Made by a program: the position numbers and the translations under genes. Source: Natronococcus jeotgali DSM 18795 (GTDB taxonomy: Archaea; Halobacteriota; Halobacteria; Halobacteriales; Natrialbaceae). From it: a stretch of DNA of 64,000 nt. The notes below the pieces were generated by a model. The model was given only the letters and a program-made list of their open reading frames with translations, searched no databases and had not been told where the DNA came from. The stretch is from the NCBI RefSeq assembly GCF_000337695.1, contig NZ_AOIA01000162.1:1-64000 (forward strand). The letters run 5' to 3'. Shown here one piece after another: positions 25,179 through 33,220 of the stretch; within the stretch, counting starts at the first letter, position 1; each line of letters opens with the position of its first letter.

Positions 25179-25357
25179 TGATGACCGACCACGCCTCGGA
25201 GCCGGAGGTTACGTGTCCGTTCTGCGAGTCGGTCGACACGGAACGGGAGTCGGCGTTCGGGAGCGAGATCTCGAAGACCCAGTACTACTGTAACGGCTGC
25301 AACACCGTGTTCGAGCGGATCAAGTACGACGGCGACAATCCAGACACCGGAAGATAA
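25178..25357 (+). CDS. PaaD-like zinc-ribbon protein (C-terminal half of PaaD)
   Basis: A 59-residue protein, too short to stand out. It has two CxxC knuckles (CPFC at the start, CNGC near residue 42) around TERESAFGSEISKTQYYC and ends VFERIKYDG. This is the zinc ribbon that normally closes bacterial PaaD (ADTE-xxS-FGST... PFEYFK). Here it is a separate gene, its ATG overlapping the paaC stop. A second ATG at 25181 is equally good. It is expected to bind zinc and act together with the DUF59 protein at 23817 in assembling the epoxidase. Confidence 0.85.
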   Translation: MMTDHASEPEVTCPFCESVDTERESAFGSEISKTQYYCNGCNTVFERIKYDGDNPDTGR

Positions 25358-25473
25358 CAGAGGACAGCAATCAGAGGCTAATCGCCCCAATACTTCCGAG
25401 TATATCCAAATATATTCTACAAAACTGGATGAATAGAAACCTTCATGTGGGGGGAGCGTGATTGGGATACTGT
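25358..25473 (+). promoter_or_regulatory. Intergenic control region with inverted repeat GAGTATAT-4-ATATATTC
   Basis: Between the paa operon and the next hydratase. The near-perfect inverted repeat GAGTATAT CCAA ATATATTC lies at 25398-25417, and a second AT-rich element GAATAGAAAC at 25432-25441 sits ~35 bases before the ATG at 25474. The repeat may be an operator or the TATA box of a transcript with a leader. Confidence 0.45.
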
Positions 25474-26313
25474 ATGGAACTCAAAGCGTTCGACGAGTTG
25501 GACCTAGAGTACTTCACGACGGAGGTCAACGACCACATCGGGGAACTGCGTCTCGACCGCCCGCCGGCAAACGCACACGACATCGAGGTCCTGCTGGACC
25601 TCCAGCGTGCGGTCGAATCGGTGCGCTTCGACGAGGACGTCCGCGCCGTCATCTTCGGAAGCTCGAACGAGAAGTTCTTCTCGACCGGGTTCGACATCCA
25701 GGAGCTTCAGGACAAGTCGGGTCGACAGGTCGGCTACGCGAGCCAGACGAGCAAGGAGATCATCATGAAGATGCGGACGACCGACACCATCTTCATCGCC
25801 GTCGTCAACGGCCACTGCATGGGCGGCGGCCTCGAGCTCGCGCTCGCCTGTGACTTCCGGTACGTCGGCGACGACGAGAGCTACAACGTCGGCATGCCCG
25901 AGATCCACCTGGGCATGATCGCGGGCGAGGCCGGCACGCAGCTGCTTCCGCGCTACATCGACCGCTCCGAGGCGCTTCGGATGATGCTCACGGGCGACAC
26001 GCTGACCCCCCAGGAGGCGACCGGTCGCGGCATCTTCGACGAGATCCACCCGCCGGAGGACGTCGAGGAGCAGGCCCGCGAGTTCGCCGCGCAGATCGTC
26101 GAAAAGCCCAGCGTCGCTGTCGGCAACAACAAGCTGGCCGTCAACGAGGGCCTCGAGATGCCGCTCTCGGACGCGCTGGCCCACGAGCGCGAGCTCCAGA
26201 ACCGCCTGCTGGGCTCCGACGTCGCCGAGGAGGGCGTCGACGCCTTCCTCAACGACCGCGAGCCGGACTTCCTCGGCGTCGAGCTCGGCGAGAAGGAACC
26301 GGGCGACGAGTAA
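25474..26313 (+). CDS. Enoyl-CoA hydratase/isomerase family protein (possible PaaG/PaaF role)
   Basis: A 279-residue crotonase-fold enzyme. Motifs: FFSTGFDIQELQD and VNGHCMGGGLELALACDFRY for the oxyanion hole, PEIHLGMIAGEAGTQLLPRY for the catalytic Glu region, and a C-terminal NDREPDFLG. The start is ATG 25474; the TTG at 25462 is not needed. By position directly after paaABC it may rearrange the ring-epoxide to oxepin-CoA (PaaG role) or hydrate a later enoyl-CoA (PaaF role). Five further crotonase-family genes are in this region, so the assignment is open. Confidence 0.88.
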   Translation: MELKAFDELDLEYFTTEVNDHIGELRLDRPPANAHDIEVLLDLQRAVESVRFDEDVRAVIFGSSNEKFFSTGFDIQELQDKSGRQVGYASQTSKEIIMKMRTTDTIFIAVVNGHCMGGGLELALACDFRYVGDDESYNVGMPEIHLGMIAGEAGTQLLPRYIDRSEALRMMLTGDTLTPQEATGRGIFDEIHPPEDVEEQAREFAAQIVEKPSVAVGNNKLAVNEGLEMPLSDALAHERELQNRLLGSDVAEEGVDAFLNDREPDFLGVELGEKEPGDE

Positions 26314-26338
26314 GACTCGCCTCGAGACCGGGACTCCC

Positions 26339-26365
26339 GTAGCGTGGATCGAGACGGTCCGCTAC
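26339..26365. terminator. Hairpin between convergent genes
   Basis: GTAGCG (26339-26344) and CGCTAC (26360-26365) are inverted copies separated by 15 bases, between the plus-strand hydratase and the minus-strand MBL gene. It may serve as a transcript end for one or both; there is no clear T tract next to it. Confidence 0.35.
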
Positions 26366-26444
26366 GCGCGCCTCGAGTGTCTCTCCCATAGTTCATCCGT
26401 ATTTTCGCGGACGTTTCTCGCCGAGAAGCGACAGCGACGGAAGC

Positions 26445-27401
26445 CTACGGTGCGAGGGACAGTACGGACGGATACGAGTCGACTACGGGTCGGTACCGAG
26501 TCCGACCGCGATCGTCCCTGCTTCGCTCGACGATCCGCAGTTCGGCGAGCCGGGCCAGATGCGCGGCCGCCTCGCCCGCGCCGAACTTCGCGTGGACGCC
26601 CTCCATCTCGCCGAACAGCTCGCGGGCGACCGGCCACGGGGTCAGCGACGCCGCGTCGGCCTCGACGATCGTTCGAAACGCCGCCGCGGCCCGGTCCCGG
26701 TGGTGGCGTCGCACTTCCGCGATGCTCTCGTCGATCGCCACGCTCGTTCCGTGTCCCGGTTCGCCGCGTTCGTGGTCCGCGACGCGCTCGAGCGACGAGA
26801 GGTACGCGCCGAGGGGATCCTCGAGTCTGGTGTCGCTCCCGCCGACGTTCGGGGTGTACGTCGGCAGGAGGAGGTCGCCCAGAAGCACCGTTTCGTCGAT
26901 CCGCAGCGAGACGTGGCCCTTCGTGTGGCCCGGCGTGTGGACGACCTCGAGCCCGGCGACGGCGTCGCCGTCGTCCAGTCGGTTCACGGGTGCGGCGTCG
27001 GGAAGCGGCGACGGCGCGTCGCGCTCGATCACTGTCCGCCGAACCGACTCCGGGACGCCCCACCGCTCCAGGGTTCGCTCGTCCCGGCGGAGACGGCGCG
27101 CTCGAGCGTCCGCGTAGTCGCCGATCAAGGGTGCGTCCTCGCGGTGAACGTGGACCGTCGCGTCGGCGCGGTCGGCGATGCGGTGTGCCAGTCCGGCGTG
27201 ATCGGCGTGCCAGTGCGTGAGGACGACGTGCTCGAGGACCTCGAGCCCGAGCGAGTCCTCGATCCCGCGGCGGAGGTCCCGCCACGCCCGCTCGGACGGC
27301 GGTCCGGTGTCGACGAGGACGCCGCGGTTCGGAAGGAGGTACGCGCTGTTGGTCCCCTCCGGCGTGCCGCCGCCGACGGGGATGCGTTCGATCTCAGTCA
27401 T
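26445..27401 (-). CDS. MBL-fold metallo-hydrolase
   Basis: A 318-residue metallo-beta-lactamase-fold protein. Metal motifs: HWHADHAG (residues ~63-70), HTPGHTKGHVSL, the bridging Asp in LLGDLLLP and a late His (RGEPGHG). The C-terminal ~80 residues form a winged-helix-like add-on (VARELFGEMEGVHAKFGAGEAAAHLARLAELRIVE), as in LACTB2-type hydrolases. It overlaps the end of the second UbiD-family gene by eight bases and is the last gene of that operon. Likely a hydrolase of thioesters or RNA; thioester cleavage would suit the context, but this is inference. Confidence 0.88.
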   Translation of the reverse strand: MTEIERIPVGGGTPEGTNSAYLLPNRGVLVDTGPPSERAWRDLRRGIEDSLGLEVLEHVVLTHWHADHAGLAHRIADRADATVHVHREDAPLIGDYADARARRLRRDERTLERWGVPESVRRTVIERDAPSPLPDAAPVNRLDDGDAVAGLEVVHTPGHTKGHVSLRIDETVLLGDLLLPTYTPNVGGSDTRLEDPLGAYLSSLERVADHERGEPGHGTSVAIDESIAEVRRHHRDRAAAAFRTIVEADAASLTPWPVARELFGEMEGVHAKFGAGEAAAHLARLAELRIVERSRDDRGRTRYRPVVDSYPSVLSLAP

Positions 27402-28803
27402 CGCGTTTCGGACCGATGAGGTCGTCGAGTCCTAAGGCTTCCCATCGCTCCTCGAGGGCGTCCTTGACGCTGTCGGAAAACGACGTCTCGAAGGTAACCT
27501 GCGGCGCGATGTACTCCTCGTCCCAGTGGGGGTCCCACGTCGCGTTGATGTACAGCCGGGAGCCGGTTTCGCCGTTGCGCCGGTAGGTGGGCGTGGCCGC
27601 GCTCGGAGCGTTGGGCTCGCTGAAGATCCAGTCGTTTCCGGGGTGGGCTTTCACCCACATATCGTCGATCGACCGCGCGAGGTTCGCGGGATCGGCGTTC
27701 TCGTCGAGCACGAGCACCTTGTCGAACAGGTCCGAGAACGAAAACAGCGTGTTCGCCAGCTGCCACTCGAATCCCGCGTAGAGGATCTCGCTCGAGACGA
27801 TACAGAGCCCGAGGCGAGCCTCGACGGGCAGACGGATCCACTCGACGGGCGAGACCCCCCAGTAGCCGTTCACGCGCCGGAAGAGCTGGGCCGCCTCGAC
27901 GAGGCTCGCGAGGTGGAGGTCGTCGGTCAGGGGGCCCTCGAACGGCGCGAACGCGACGACGGGATCCTCGCGGGTCGCGACGCGATCGACGCTGACGTCG
28001 ACGGTCGTCGTCTCGCAGGAGAGCTCCCAGGCCGCCGTCCTGTCGCTCGGATCGTCGCCGGTTCCGTCGGCCGTCAGTCGACCGTCGATCAGTACGTTCG
28101 CCTCCGACGGGACGACCCGGGAGTCGACGGTCCCCAGCGGGACGTCGGCGATCCCCGTCGCCAGCCCGGGGACGTCGGGCACGGTTCGATCCTGGGTCCA
28201 CCCCTGGAACGCCGCCACGAGCGGTGCTGCCCCCACGCCGAGGGCGACGCTCGCGTCGGTTCGCTCCCCGCACCAGTCGGCGAACGCGCTCGGTACCGCG
28301 AGGCGGAGCCGCGTGCTGCGCCGTTCGATCCCCCGGATCGGCGCCCAGCTGGTGTCGCCGTCCCGGGTCGCGATCGCGATCCCGAGCTCGACCAGTGGGC
28401 TGCCGTCGTCGGCCGTCGGCAGTCCGAGCCCGTACAGGTCGGTATCGGCAAGCGCCGTCGCCGCGGGTTCCCCGTCGGCCTCGAGGGCGGCCGTCGACGC
28501 TCGCGACCGCGAGAGTCGTTCGATCACCGCCTCGTACGAGCAGTCCGGACCGAACTCGAGCGACTGGGCGATCCGCCGCCAGGGTCGGCGATCGAGGCTG
28601 GCGAACTGATCGGGGCCGCCGAAGACGCCGCTGGCGAAGCGCACCTCGCCGGGCGTGTTCTCGAACAGCACCGCGGGACAGTTGTGTCGGGCCGCCTCGG
28701 TCGCGATGGACGCGGCCATCCCGTCCCAGTGGACCCGTTCGTCGATCGATACCAGATCGTCGGTTCCCCGCAGCGTCTCGAGGTGGTCGTCGAGGGTAGT
28801 CAT
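27394..28803 (-). CDS. UbiD-family protein, divergent (probably non-catalytic) paralogue
   Basis: A 469-residue UbiD-fold protein. The opening MTTLDDHLETLRGTDDLVSIDERV and RRPWRRIAQSLEFGPDCSYEAVIERL parallel the neighbouring UbiD (RRPWDRIALGLGLPPDLSAEEYYEAVIERL). The part where UbiD enzymes carry the catalytic E..R..E segment (EGPFGDYFGY in the neighbour) reads DGRLTADGTGDDPSD, so the essential acids are gone. The C-terminal half still has SEILYAGFEWQLANTLFSFSDLFDKVLVLD. It likely forms a heteromer with the active UbiD, like the alpha/beta pair of phenylphosphate carboxylase. ATGA overlap with the upstream gene. Confidence 0.8.
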   Translation of the reverse strand: MTTLDDHLETLRGTDDLVSIDERVHWDGMAASIATEAARHNCPAVLFENTPGEVRFASGVFGGPDQFASLDRRPWRRIAQSLEFGPDCSYEAVIERLSRSRASTAALEADGEPAATALADTDLYGLGLPTADDGSPLVELGIAIATRDGDTSWAPIRGIERRSTRLRLAVPSAFADWCGERTDASVALGVGAAPLVAAFQGWTQDRTVPDVPGLATGIADVPLGTVDSRVVPSEANVLIDGRLTADGTGDDPSDRTAAWELSCETTTVDVSVDRVATREDPVVAFAPFEGPLTDDLHLASLVEAAQLFRRVNGYWGVSPVEWIRLPVEARLGLCIVSSEILYAGFEWQLANTLFSFSDLFDKVLVLDENADPANLARSIDDMWVKAHPGNDWIFSEPNAPSAATPTYRRNGETGSRLYINATWDPHWDEEYIAPQVTFETSFSDSVKDALEERWEALGLDDLIGPKRDD

Positions 28804-30296
28804 CGCTCGGACACCCCGGGGTCGACGAACGGCAGCTTCTCCGGGTCGACGCCGGCGGACTCGAGGATCTGCTGGGCCCGGTACTCGAATTCGATATCGC
28901 CGCCGTCCCCGTCCCCGGCCCCGTCCTCGTCGCTGGTCGCGTCGATGTAGGCCTTCGCCGTCTTCGCCTTCGAGGTTCCGGTCTGGACGTCGCCCTTCTC
29001 GGTCGGGGTCTGGTAGATGTTCAGCGGCACCTTCGGCATCGTCTCGACGCCGAACTGGTGGAAGTCCTCGTCGGGGTCGGCGTGAAGCGCGAGCGCCTCG
29101 AGCACCTGGCGCTGGTCGAGCGGGTCGACGTCGGCGTCGACGAAGATGAAGAAGTCGACGTGGAGCATCCCCCAGGTCGTAAAGATGAAGTTCGCGAGCT
29201 CGTGGAGGGCGCCGTCGTCGTCGGTCGGCGTCGCGATCGTGTACACCGTTCGCGGCGTCGACTTCCAGGGCGCACAGCGCTCGACGTCGAAGCCGGCGGT
29301 GCGAAGGCCGAGCGTCGCGTCGGGGCCGACGCAGCCGACCTCCATGGAGCTCGTCGAGTTCTCGGAGTAGCCGACCCCCGTCCCCTCGACGCAGAACGGA
29401 ATGATCGGGTCCCGCTGGTGGGTGATCCCCGTGATCCGAAGCAGCGGCATCGACCGCCGTGGGCCGTGGACGTAGCCGAAGTAGTCGCCGAACGGCCCCT
29501 CGTCGCGGCGCTCGTTCGGAACGATCTCGCCCTCGACGACGAGTTCGGCCGTCGCCGGCACCCGGAGGTCGTTGGTCTCGCATTCGACGAGCTCGATCGG
29601 CTCGCCCTTCAGTCCGCCCGCGTACTCGGCCTCGTCCCGTCCGGTCGGGATCCACATGACGGAGGTGGCCTGGACCGCGGGTTCGGCGCCGACGGCGATC
29701 GCGACCGGCATCGGTTCGTCGCGCTGTTCGTACTTGTAGTAGTAGAGGTTCGGCGTCTGCTCGCCCGCGAGCAGGAGGACGCTGGCGGTCTCGCCGTCGT
29801 GGATCATCGAGCGGTGGTACGACCAGTCGACCCACTCGGAGTCGGGGTCGGGAGCGACGAGCGTGTGCAGGTTCGAGTAGCGACCGCCGTCGCCCGCGTG
29901 GATGTACGGCCAGGGAAACTCCAGGAGGTCGACCTCGTCGCCGGTCGCGACGACGTCCTTGCAGGGGGCGTCGGCGGTCGGGACGGTCGTCGGCTCCCTC
30001 GGGTCGTTCAACCGCTCGATCACCGCCTCGTAGTACTCCTCGGCGGAGAGATCCGGCGGGAGCCCGAGGCCGAGCGCGATCCGATCCCAGGGGCGCCGCT
30101 GGCGACCTCGATACGGATCGCCGACGAGCCGCGCCCCGTCGACCGACTCGAACAGGGGGATCCCGGCGTCTTCCGTGTTCGCGAGCATCGTGACCGCGCT
30201 GGCCTCGAGGTTCCAGGAAACCGGCTCCGAGATCCGGTGGAGGTCGCCTCTGGTCTCGAGGAGCTGGAGGTACTGCCGGAGGCTGTCCGCGGTCAT
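28800..30296 (-). CDS. UbiD family decarboxylase/carboxylase
   Basis: A 498-residue enzyme of the prenylated-FMN-dependent UbiD family, which adds or removes CO2 on aromatic or unsaturated acids. It has MTADSLRQYLQLLETRGDLHRI at the start, the prFMN/metal segment AIAVGAEPAVQATSVMWIPTG, and the catalytic stretch VVEGEIVPNERRDEGPFGDYFGY with the Glu-Arg-Glu elements. A Gly/Asp-rich insert (EDGAGDGDGGD) lies near residue 455. No UbiX flavin prenyltransferase is seen in the window, so the cofactor must come from elsewhere. The start overlaps the stop of the small upstream gene. A role in anaerobic or CO2-dependent aromatic metabolism is plausible. Confidence 0.9.
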   Translation of the reverse strand: MTADSLRQYLQLLETRGDLHRISEPVSWNLEASAVTMLANTEDAGIPLFESVDGARLVGDPYRGRQRRPWDRIALGLGLPPDLSAEEYYEAVIERLNDPREPTTVPTADAPCKDVVATGDEVDLLEFPWPYIHAGDGGRYSNLHTLVAPDPDSEWVDWSYHRSMIHDGETASVLLLAGEQTPNLYYYKYEQRDEPMPVAIAVGAEPAVQATSVMWIPTGRDEAEYAGGLKGEPIELVECETNDLRVPATAELVVEGEIVPNERRDEGPFGDYFGYVHGPRRSMPLLRITGITHQRDPIIPFCVEGTGVGYSENSTSSMEVGCVGPDATLGLRTAGFDVERCAPWKSTPRTVYTIATPTDDDGALHELANFIFTTWGMLHVDFFIFVDADVDPLDQRQVLEALALHADPDEDFHQFGVETMPKVPLNIYQTPTEKGDVQTGTSKAKTAKAYIDATSDEDGAGDGDGGDIEFEYRAQQILESAGVDPEKLPFVDPGVSER

Positions 30297-30787
30297 GTGT
30301 CGTCGTACAGCTCGTCGGCCAGTTCGCTGCGTTCGGACTGGACCTTGAGATCGATGTACTCGCCGACGAGATCCGGGTACTGCTCCGAGAGGTAGTCGAG
30401 CATGATCGTCCGGCTGGCCTCGGAGACCGAGTCGTACTCGCCCGTCTCGGCGAGGTATCGCAGCAGCGTCTTGACCTCCTTCGATCGGGTGTTGATGACC
30501 GTCGACTGCTCCTCGACGGCGGCCATCGTCGACTCGAGCAGCTCCCGATCGACGTCGTCGTCCTCGGTCTCGAGGACGTCGATGTACCACTCCTCCTCGG
30601 TGTTCTCGTGGGGCCCTTTGACCACCGTCAGCCGATCCGGATCCGACAGGTTCTCCGGCTCGCGGTCGATCTTCGCGCGGACGTCGAAGATTTCCTTCGT
30701 GCGCTCGTCGCTGACCTGGAGCTGTATCTCCTCCCCCTCCGGGTCGTCCGGTAAGTTGCTTTCGGATGTCATGTATTTCCCTGTCAT
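30293..30787 (-). CDS. Unknown protein, first gene of the UbiD operon
   Basis: About 164 residues, strongly acidic, no family recognised. The first half is beta-rich (EIQLQVSDERTKEIFDVRAKI, RLTVVKGPHENTEEEWYIDVLE); the second half is helical, with VNTRSKEVKTLLRYLAETGEYDSVSEASRTIMLDYL, where SVSEASRTIMLDYL recalls a ribbon-helix-helix dimer but is not enough to call. It overlaps the active UbiD gene by four bases, so it may be a small subunit or chaperone of the UbiD pair. ATG 30772 is an alternative start; a weak TATTCT element lies near 30805. Divergent from a MaoC gene. Confidence 0.7.
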   Translation of the reverse strand: MTGKYMTSESNLPDDPEGEEIQLQVSDERTKEIFDVRAKIDREPENLSDPDRLTVVKGPHENTEEEWYIDVLETEDDDVDRELLESTMAAVEEQSTVINTRSKEVKTLLRYLAETGEYDSVSEASRTIMLDYLSEQYPDLVGEYIDLKVQSERSELADELYDDT

Positions 30788-30956
30788 ACCTACTACCACA
30801 GAATAGGGGATCCCACCACAAAAACTCTATTCAATGGACCCTTCGGCACGAGACGGTCCCTCGAGCGACGCGACCGCCGCCGCCGCTGCAGTGCCCGGAA
30901 CGGAGTTCCTTTCCGGAGCAGTAACGCACATCCGTCCCGGCGCCGTCGGCGAGCGT

Positions 30957-31421
30957 ATGAACGGGACCGACGAGGACGCCGTCTTCCTCGAGGACGTTAC
31001 GGTCGGCGAGACGATTTCGTGCGGCTCGGTGACGGTCACCGAGGAGGAGATCACCGACTTCGCGGAGCGGTTCGATCCGCTGGCGATCCACACGGATCCG
31101 TCCGCGGCCGCCGAGAGCAGGTACGACGGGCTCATCGCGAGCGGGTACCACACGCTCTCGCTGTCGGTTCGGTTGCTCGTCGAGACGGTTCGGAAGGAAC
31201 GAGCCGTGATCGCGGGGTTGGGAATCGACGACGTTCGCTGGCGCGAACCCGTCCGACCCGGCGACACGCTCTCCGTGACGACGACGATCACGGACGCGCG
31301 CGCCTCCGAAAGCGATCCCGGGACCGGGGTCATCGACGAGTCGATCGTAGTGACCAACCAGGACGGCGTCGAGGTGTTGACCCTCGAGAACCACGAACTG
31401 CTCGAGCGGCGGTCGCCGTAG
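30957..31421 (+). CDS. MaoC-like (R)-specific enoyl-CoA hydratase
   Basis: A 154-residue hot-dog-fold dehydratase. The MaoC pattern is clear: FLEDVTVGETISCGSVTVTEEEITDFAERFDPLAIHTD with the catalytic Asp-x4-His (DPLAIH), then SGYHTLSLSVRLLVE and DVRWREPVRPGDTLSV. The ATG at 30957 matches where family members begin; an in-frame ATG at 30834 would add 41 low-complexity residues without similarity. In bacteria the hydrolase part of PaaZ is a MaoC domain, so this free-standing protein could open the oxepin ring. It is divergent from the UbiD operon. Confidence 0.85.
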   Translation: MNGTDEDAVFLEDVTVGETISCGSVTVTEEEITDFAERFDPLAIHTDPSAAAESRYDGLIASGYHTLSLSVRLLVETVRKERAVIAGLGIDDVRWREPVRPGDTLSVTTTITDARASESDPGTGVIDESIVVTNQDGVEVLTLENHELLERRSP

Positions 31422-31477
31422 CCCGAACGCGACCCAGTCCTCGGCCCCCCTGCGGCCCGAGACGAGGGTCGCGGTCG

Positions 31478-31891
31478 TCACGCCGCGGAGCGATCGTCGC
31501 CGAGCTCTCCGGCGACGAGTACCGGTCGTTCGGCGCTGAGAATCACGTCCTGGGTAACGCTTCCGAACAGGGCCTTTCCGGTCGGCGAGCGCTTCCGGCC
31601 GGCGACACAGATCAGCGCCACGTCGTTCTCGGTCGCGTGCTCGAGGATCTCCGCGGCGGGATCGCCGCTTCGCTCGGCGAAGGCCGTCTCGAACCCCGCC
31701 TCCCCGAGTCGATCCGCCGCGAGTCGCGCGGTCTTGAGCTGGTTGACCGACGCTCCCGAGGGGTTCTCCGAGAACACGTGCAGGATCGTCACCGTCAGCT
31801 CGTCGCTCGAGAACGGGAGTCCGACGAGCGTCTCGATCTGGCGTTCGACGTGCGACTCGTCGTCGTCGACGGCGAGCAGTGCGGTTGGCAT
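31478..31891 (-). CDS. Universal stress protein (UspA family)
   Basis: A 137-residue Usp-fold protein: TALLAVDDDESHVERQIETL at the start, the ATP-binding style GRKRSPTGKALFGSVTQDVILSAERPVLV at the end (G-2x-G-9x-GS pattern partly kept, first part GRKRSPTG). Usp proteins bind ATP and act in stress or metabolic signalling; single-domain forms are very common in haloarchaea. It is convergent with the MaoC gene and separated from the next hydratase by 70 bases. Confidence 0.9.
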   Translation of the reverse strand: MPTALLAVDDDESHVERQIETLVGLPFSSDELTVTILHVFSENPSGASVNQLKTARLAADRLGEAGFETAFAERSGDPAAEILEHATENDVALICVAGRKRSPTGKALFGSVTQDVILSAERPVLVAGELGDDRSAA

Positions 31892-31961
31892 ACCAGCACA
31901 TACTCGCCGACCGTGAAATAGCTAGGTGATTCCTCGTCGGCCGGGAACGCGAAGACCGGTG

Positions 31962-32711
31962 TTACCGTCGCTCCAGAAAGGCCCGAACGCCGTCCTCGTG
32001 TTCGGGCGTTCCGTACGCCAGCGACTGGGTCAGCAGCTCGTGATCGAGCGCCTCCTGCCAGTACCGCCCCATGTTCTCGTGGATCGCCCGCTTGGTCAGC
32101 CCGAGGGTCGCCGTCGGGCGCTCCCGCAGCGTCTCGAGCAGTTCCGCGACCGCCTCGTCGAGCTCGTCGTCCGGGACGGTCTCGTTGACGAGTCCGAGCT
32201 CCGCGGCCTCCTCGGCGGAGACGAACTCGGCGGTCAGCGCCAGTCGCTTGGCGTCCCGGAGCCCGATCAGTTGCGGGAGCAGGAAGGTCCCCCCGGTGTC
32301 GGGAACGAGCCCGACCCGGACGAACGCGCAGCTGAACGCGGCCGATTCCGCGGCGTAGGCGAAGTCGCTGACGGCGGTGACCGCCAACCCGGCCCCGACG
32401 GCGTCGCCGTTTACCTTCGCGACGATCGGAACGGGCGAGGTGAGCGCGACCTCGACGACCCGCCCCAGGGTCTCGGTCGTTCGGTCGTACGACTCCTTGG
32501 GCGTCTCCTCGCGTTCGTCCATCGCCTCGAGGTCGCCGCCGGCGCTGAACGCCTCGCCCTCCCCCGTGAGGACGACCGCGTCGTACTCGTCCTCGTCGAC
32601 GCCCTCGATGGCCGCCGCCAGCTCGCTGGCCTCGTCGGCCGTAAACGAGTTCAGCTGCTCCGGTCGGTCGAAGGTGACCCTCCGCACGCCGTTCTCGTCG
32701 TCGATGCGCAT
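31962..32711 (-). CDS. Enoyl-CoA hydratase/isomerase family protein
   Basis: A 249-residue crotonase-fold enzyme. Oxyanion-hole segments are FSAGGDLEAMDE and VNGDAVGAGLAVTAVSDF; the substrate end has VRVGLVPDTGGTFLLPQLIG, as in PaaG-type isomerases, with Asp rather than Glu in the DTGG position. PaaG from bacteria has the same GLVPDTGG... sequence pattern, so this gene is the best candidate for the epoxyphenylacetyl-CoA isomerase in the island. It has its own promoter (GTTATTGTAC about 25-30 bases upstream on the minus strand). Confidence 0.87.
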   Translation of the reverse strand: MRIDDENGVRRVTFDRPEQLNSFTADEASELAAAIEGVDEDEYDAVVLTGEGEAFSAGGDLEAMDEREETPKESYDRTTETLGRVVEVALTSPVPIVAKVNGDAVGAGLAVTAVSDFAYAAESAAFSCAFVRVGLVPDTGGTFLLPQLIGLRDAKRLALTAEFVSAEEAAELGLVNETVPDDELDEAVAELLETLRERPTATLGLTKRAIHENMGRYWQEALDHELLTQSLAYGTPEHEDGVRAFLERR

Positions 32712-33220
32712 ACGCTGGCGACAGCGTCGAGTACAATAACGATTCTCATATTTCGTTCCGACGACCGATCTCGTCGCGGAATACCTCCCGATCCGCGAAC
32801 CGCCTTTTACTCATCATTTTCCGGAGGAAATTCGAAATAGCTCGGCTCTAGAGAGTATCGAACGCGTGTCTCGGTGCGGCGTCGCCGACGGCGACCCGAC
32901 GCGGCTGGACGGGCTACAGAGTCGTCCGTGACGCGTAGACGACACCGAATCGAGAGCATCCGCTTCCATCGGGGCGTCCGCTACAGCGTCCGCGATCGAC
33001 GCCCAGAACGAAAGTACGGATCGACCTCCTCAGGCATCCTGGAACGCGCCTTCGACCGATACTCGGATCTCGTTCACCGAATCGCTCGATCCCCTCCGTT
33101 CGAGAAGTATCGGTATTCGTAGAACTATAGCAAGATGGTAGTTCCGGAGGGGGCCGCCGACACCGGGCGCTGTCGAGACGGGGACTCGAAGAACTCCCCG
33201 ATCGAAACGACTGTCGACGC
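32712..33220. other. Intergenic region without a recognisable gene
   Basis: 509 bases between the last hydratase of the catabolic island and dapD. The left end has the minus-strand promoter of the hydratase. The rest codes for nothing recognisable: the open frame 32874-33122 is Arg-rich and without similarity, and minus-strand frames are broken. It is a likely junction between island and backbone; I see no direct repeats or tRNA end. Confidence 0.5.

Noticed and set aside
27526-28950. Long plus-strand frame opposite the UbiD genes
   Set aside because: Antisense to a clear UbiD-family gene; composition is a shadow of the GAC/GAG-rich sense strand.
32874-33122. 82-codon plus-strand frame in the 509-base gap
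   Set aside because: Arg-rich, no promoter, no family features, and not the acidic composition of real genes here.
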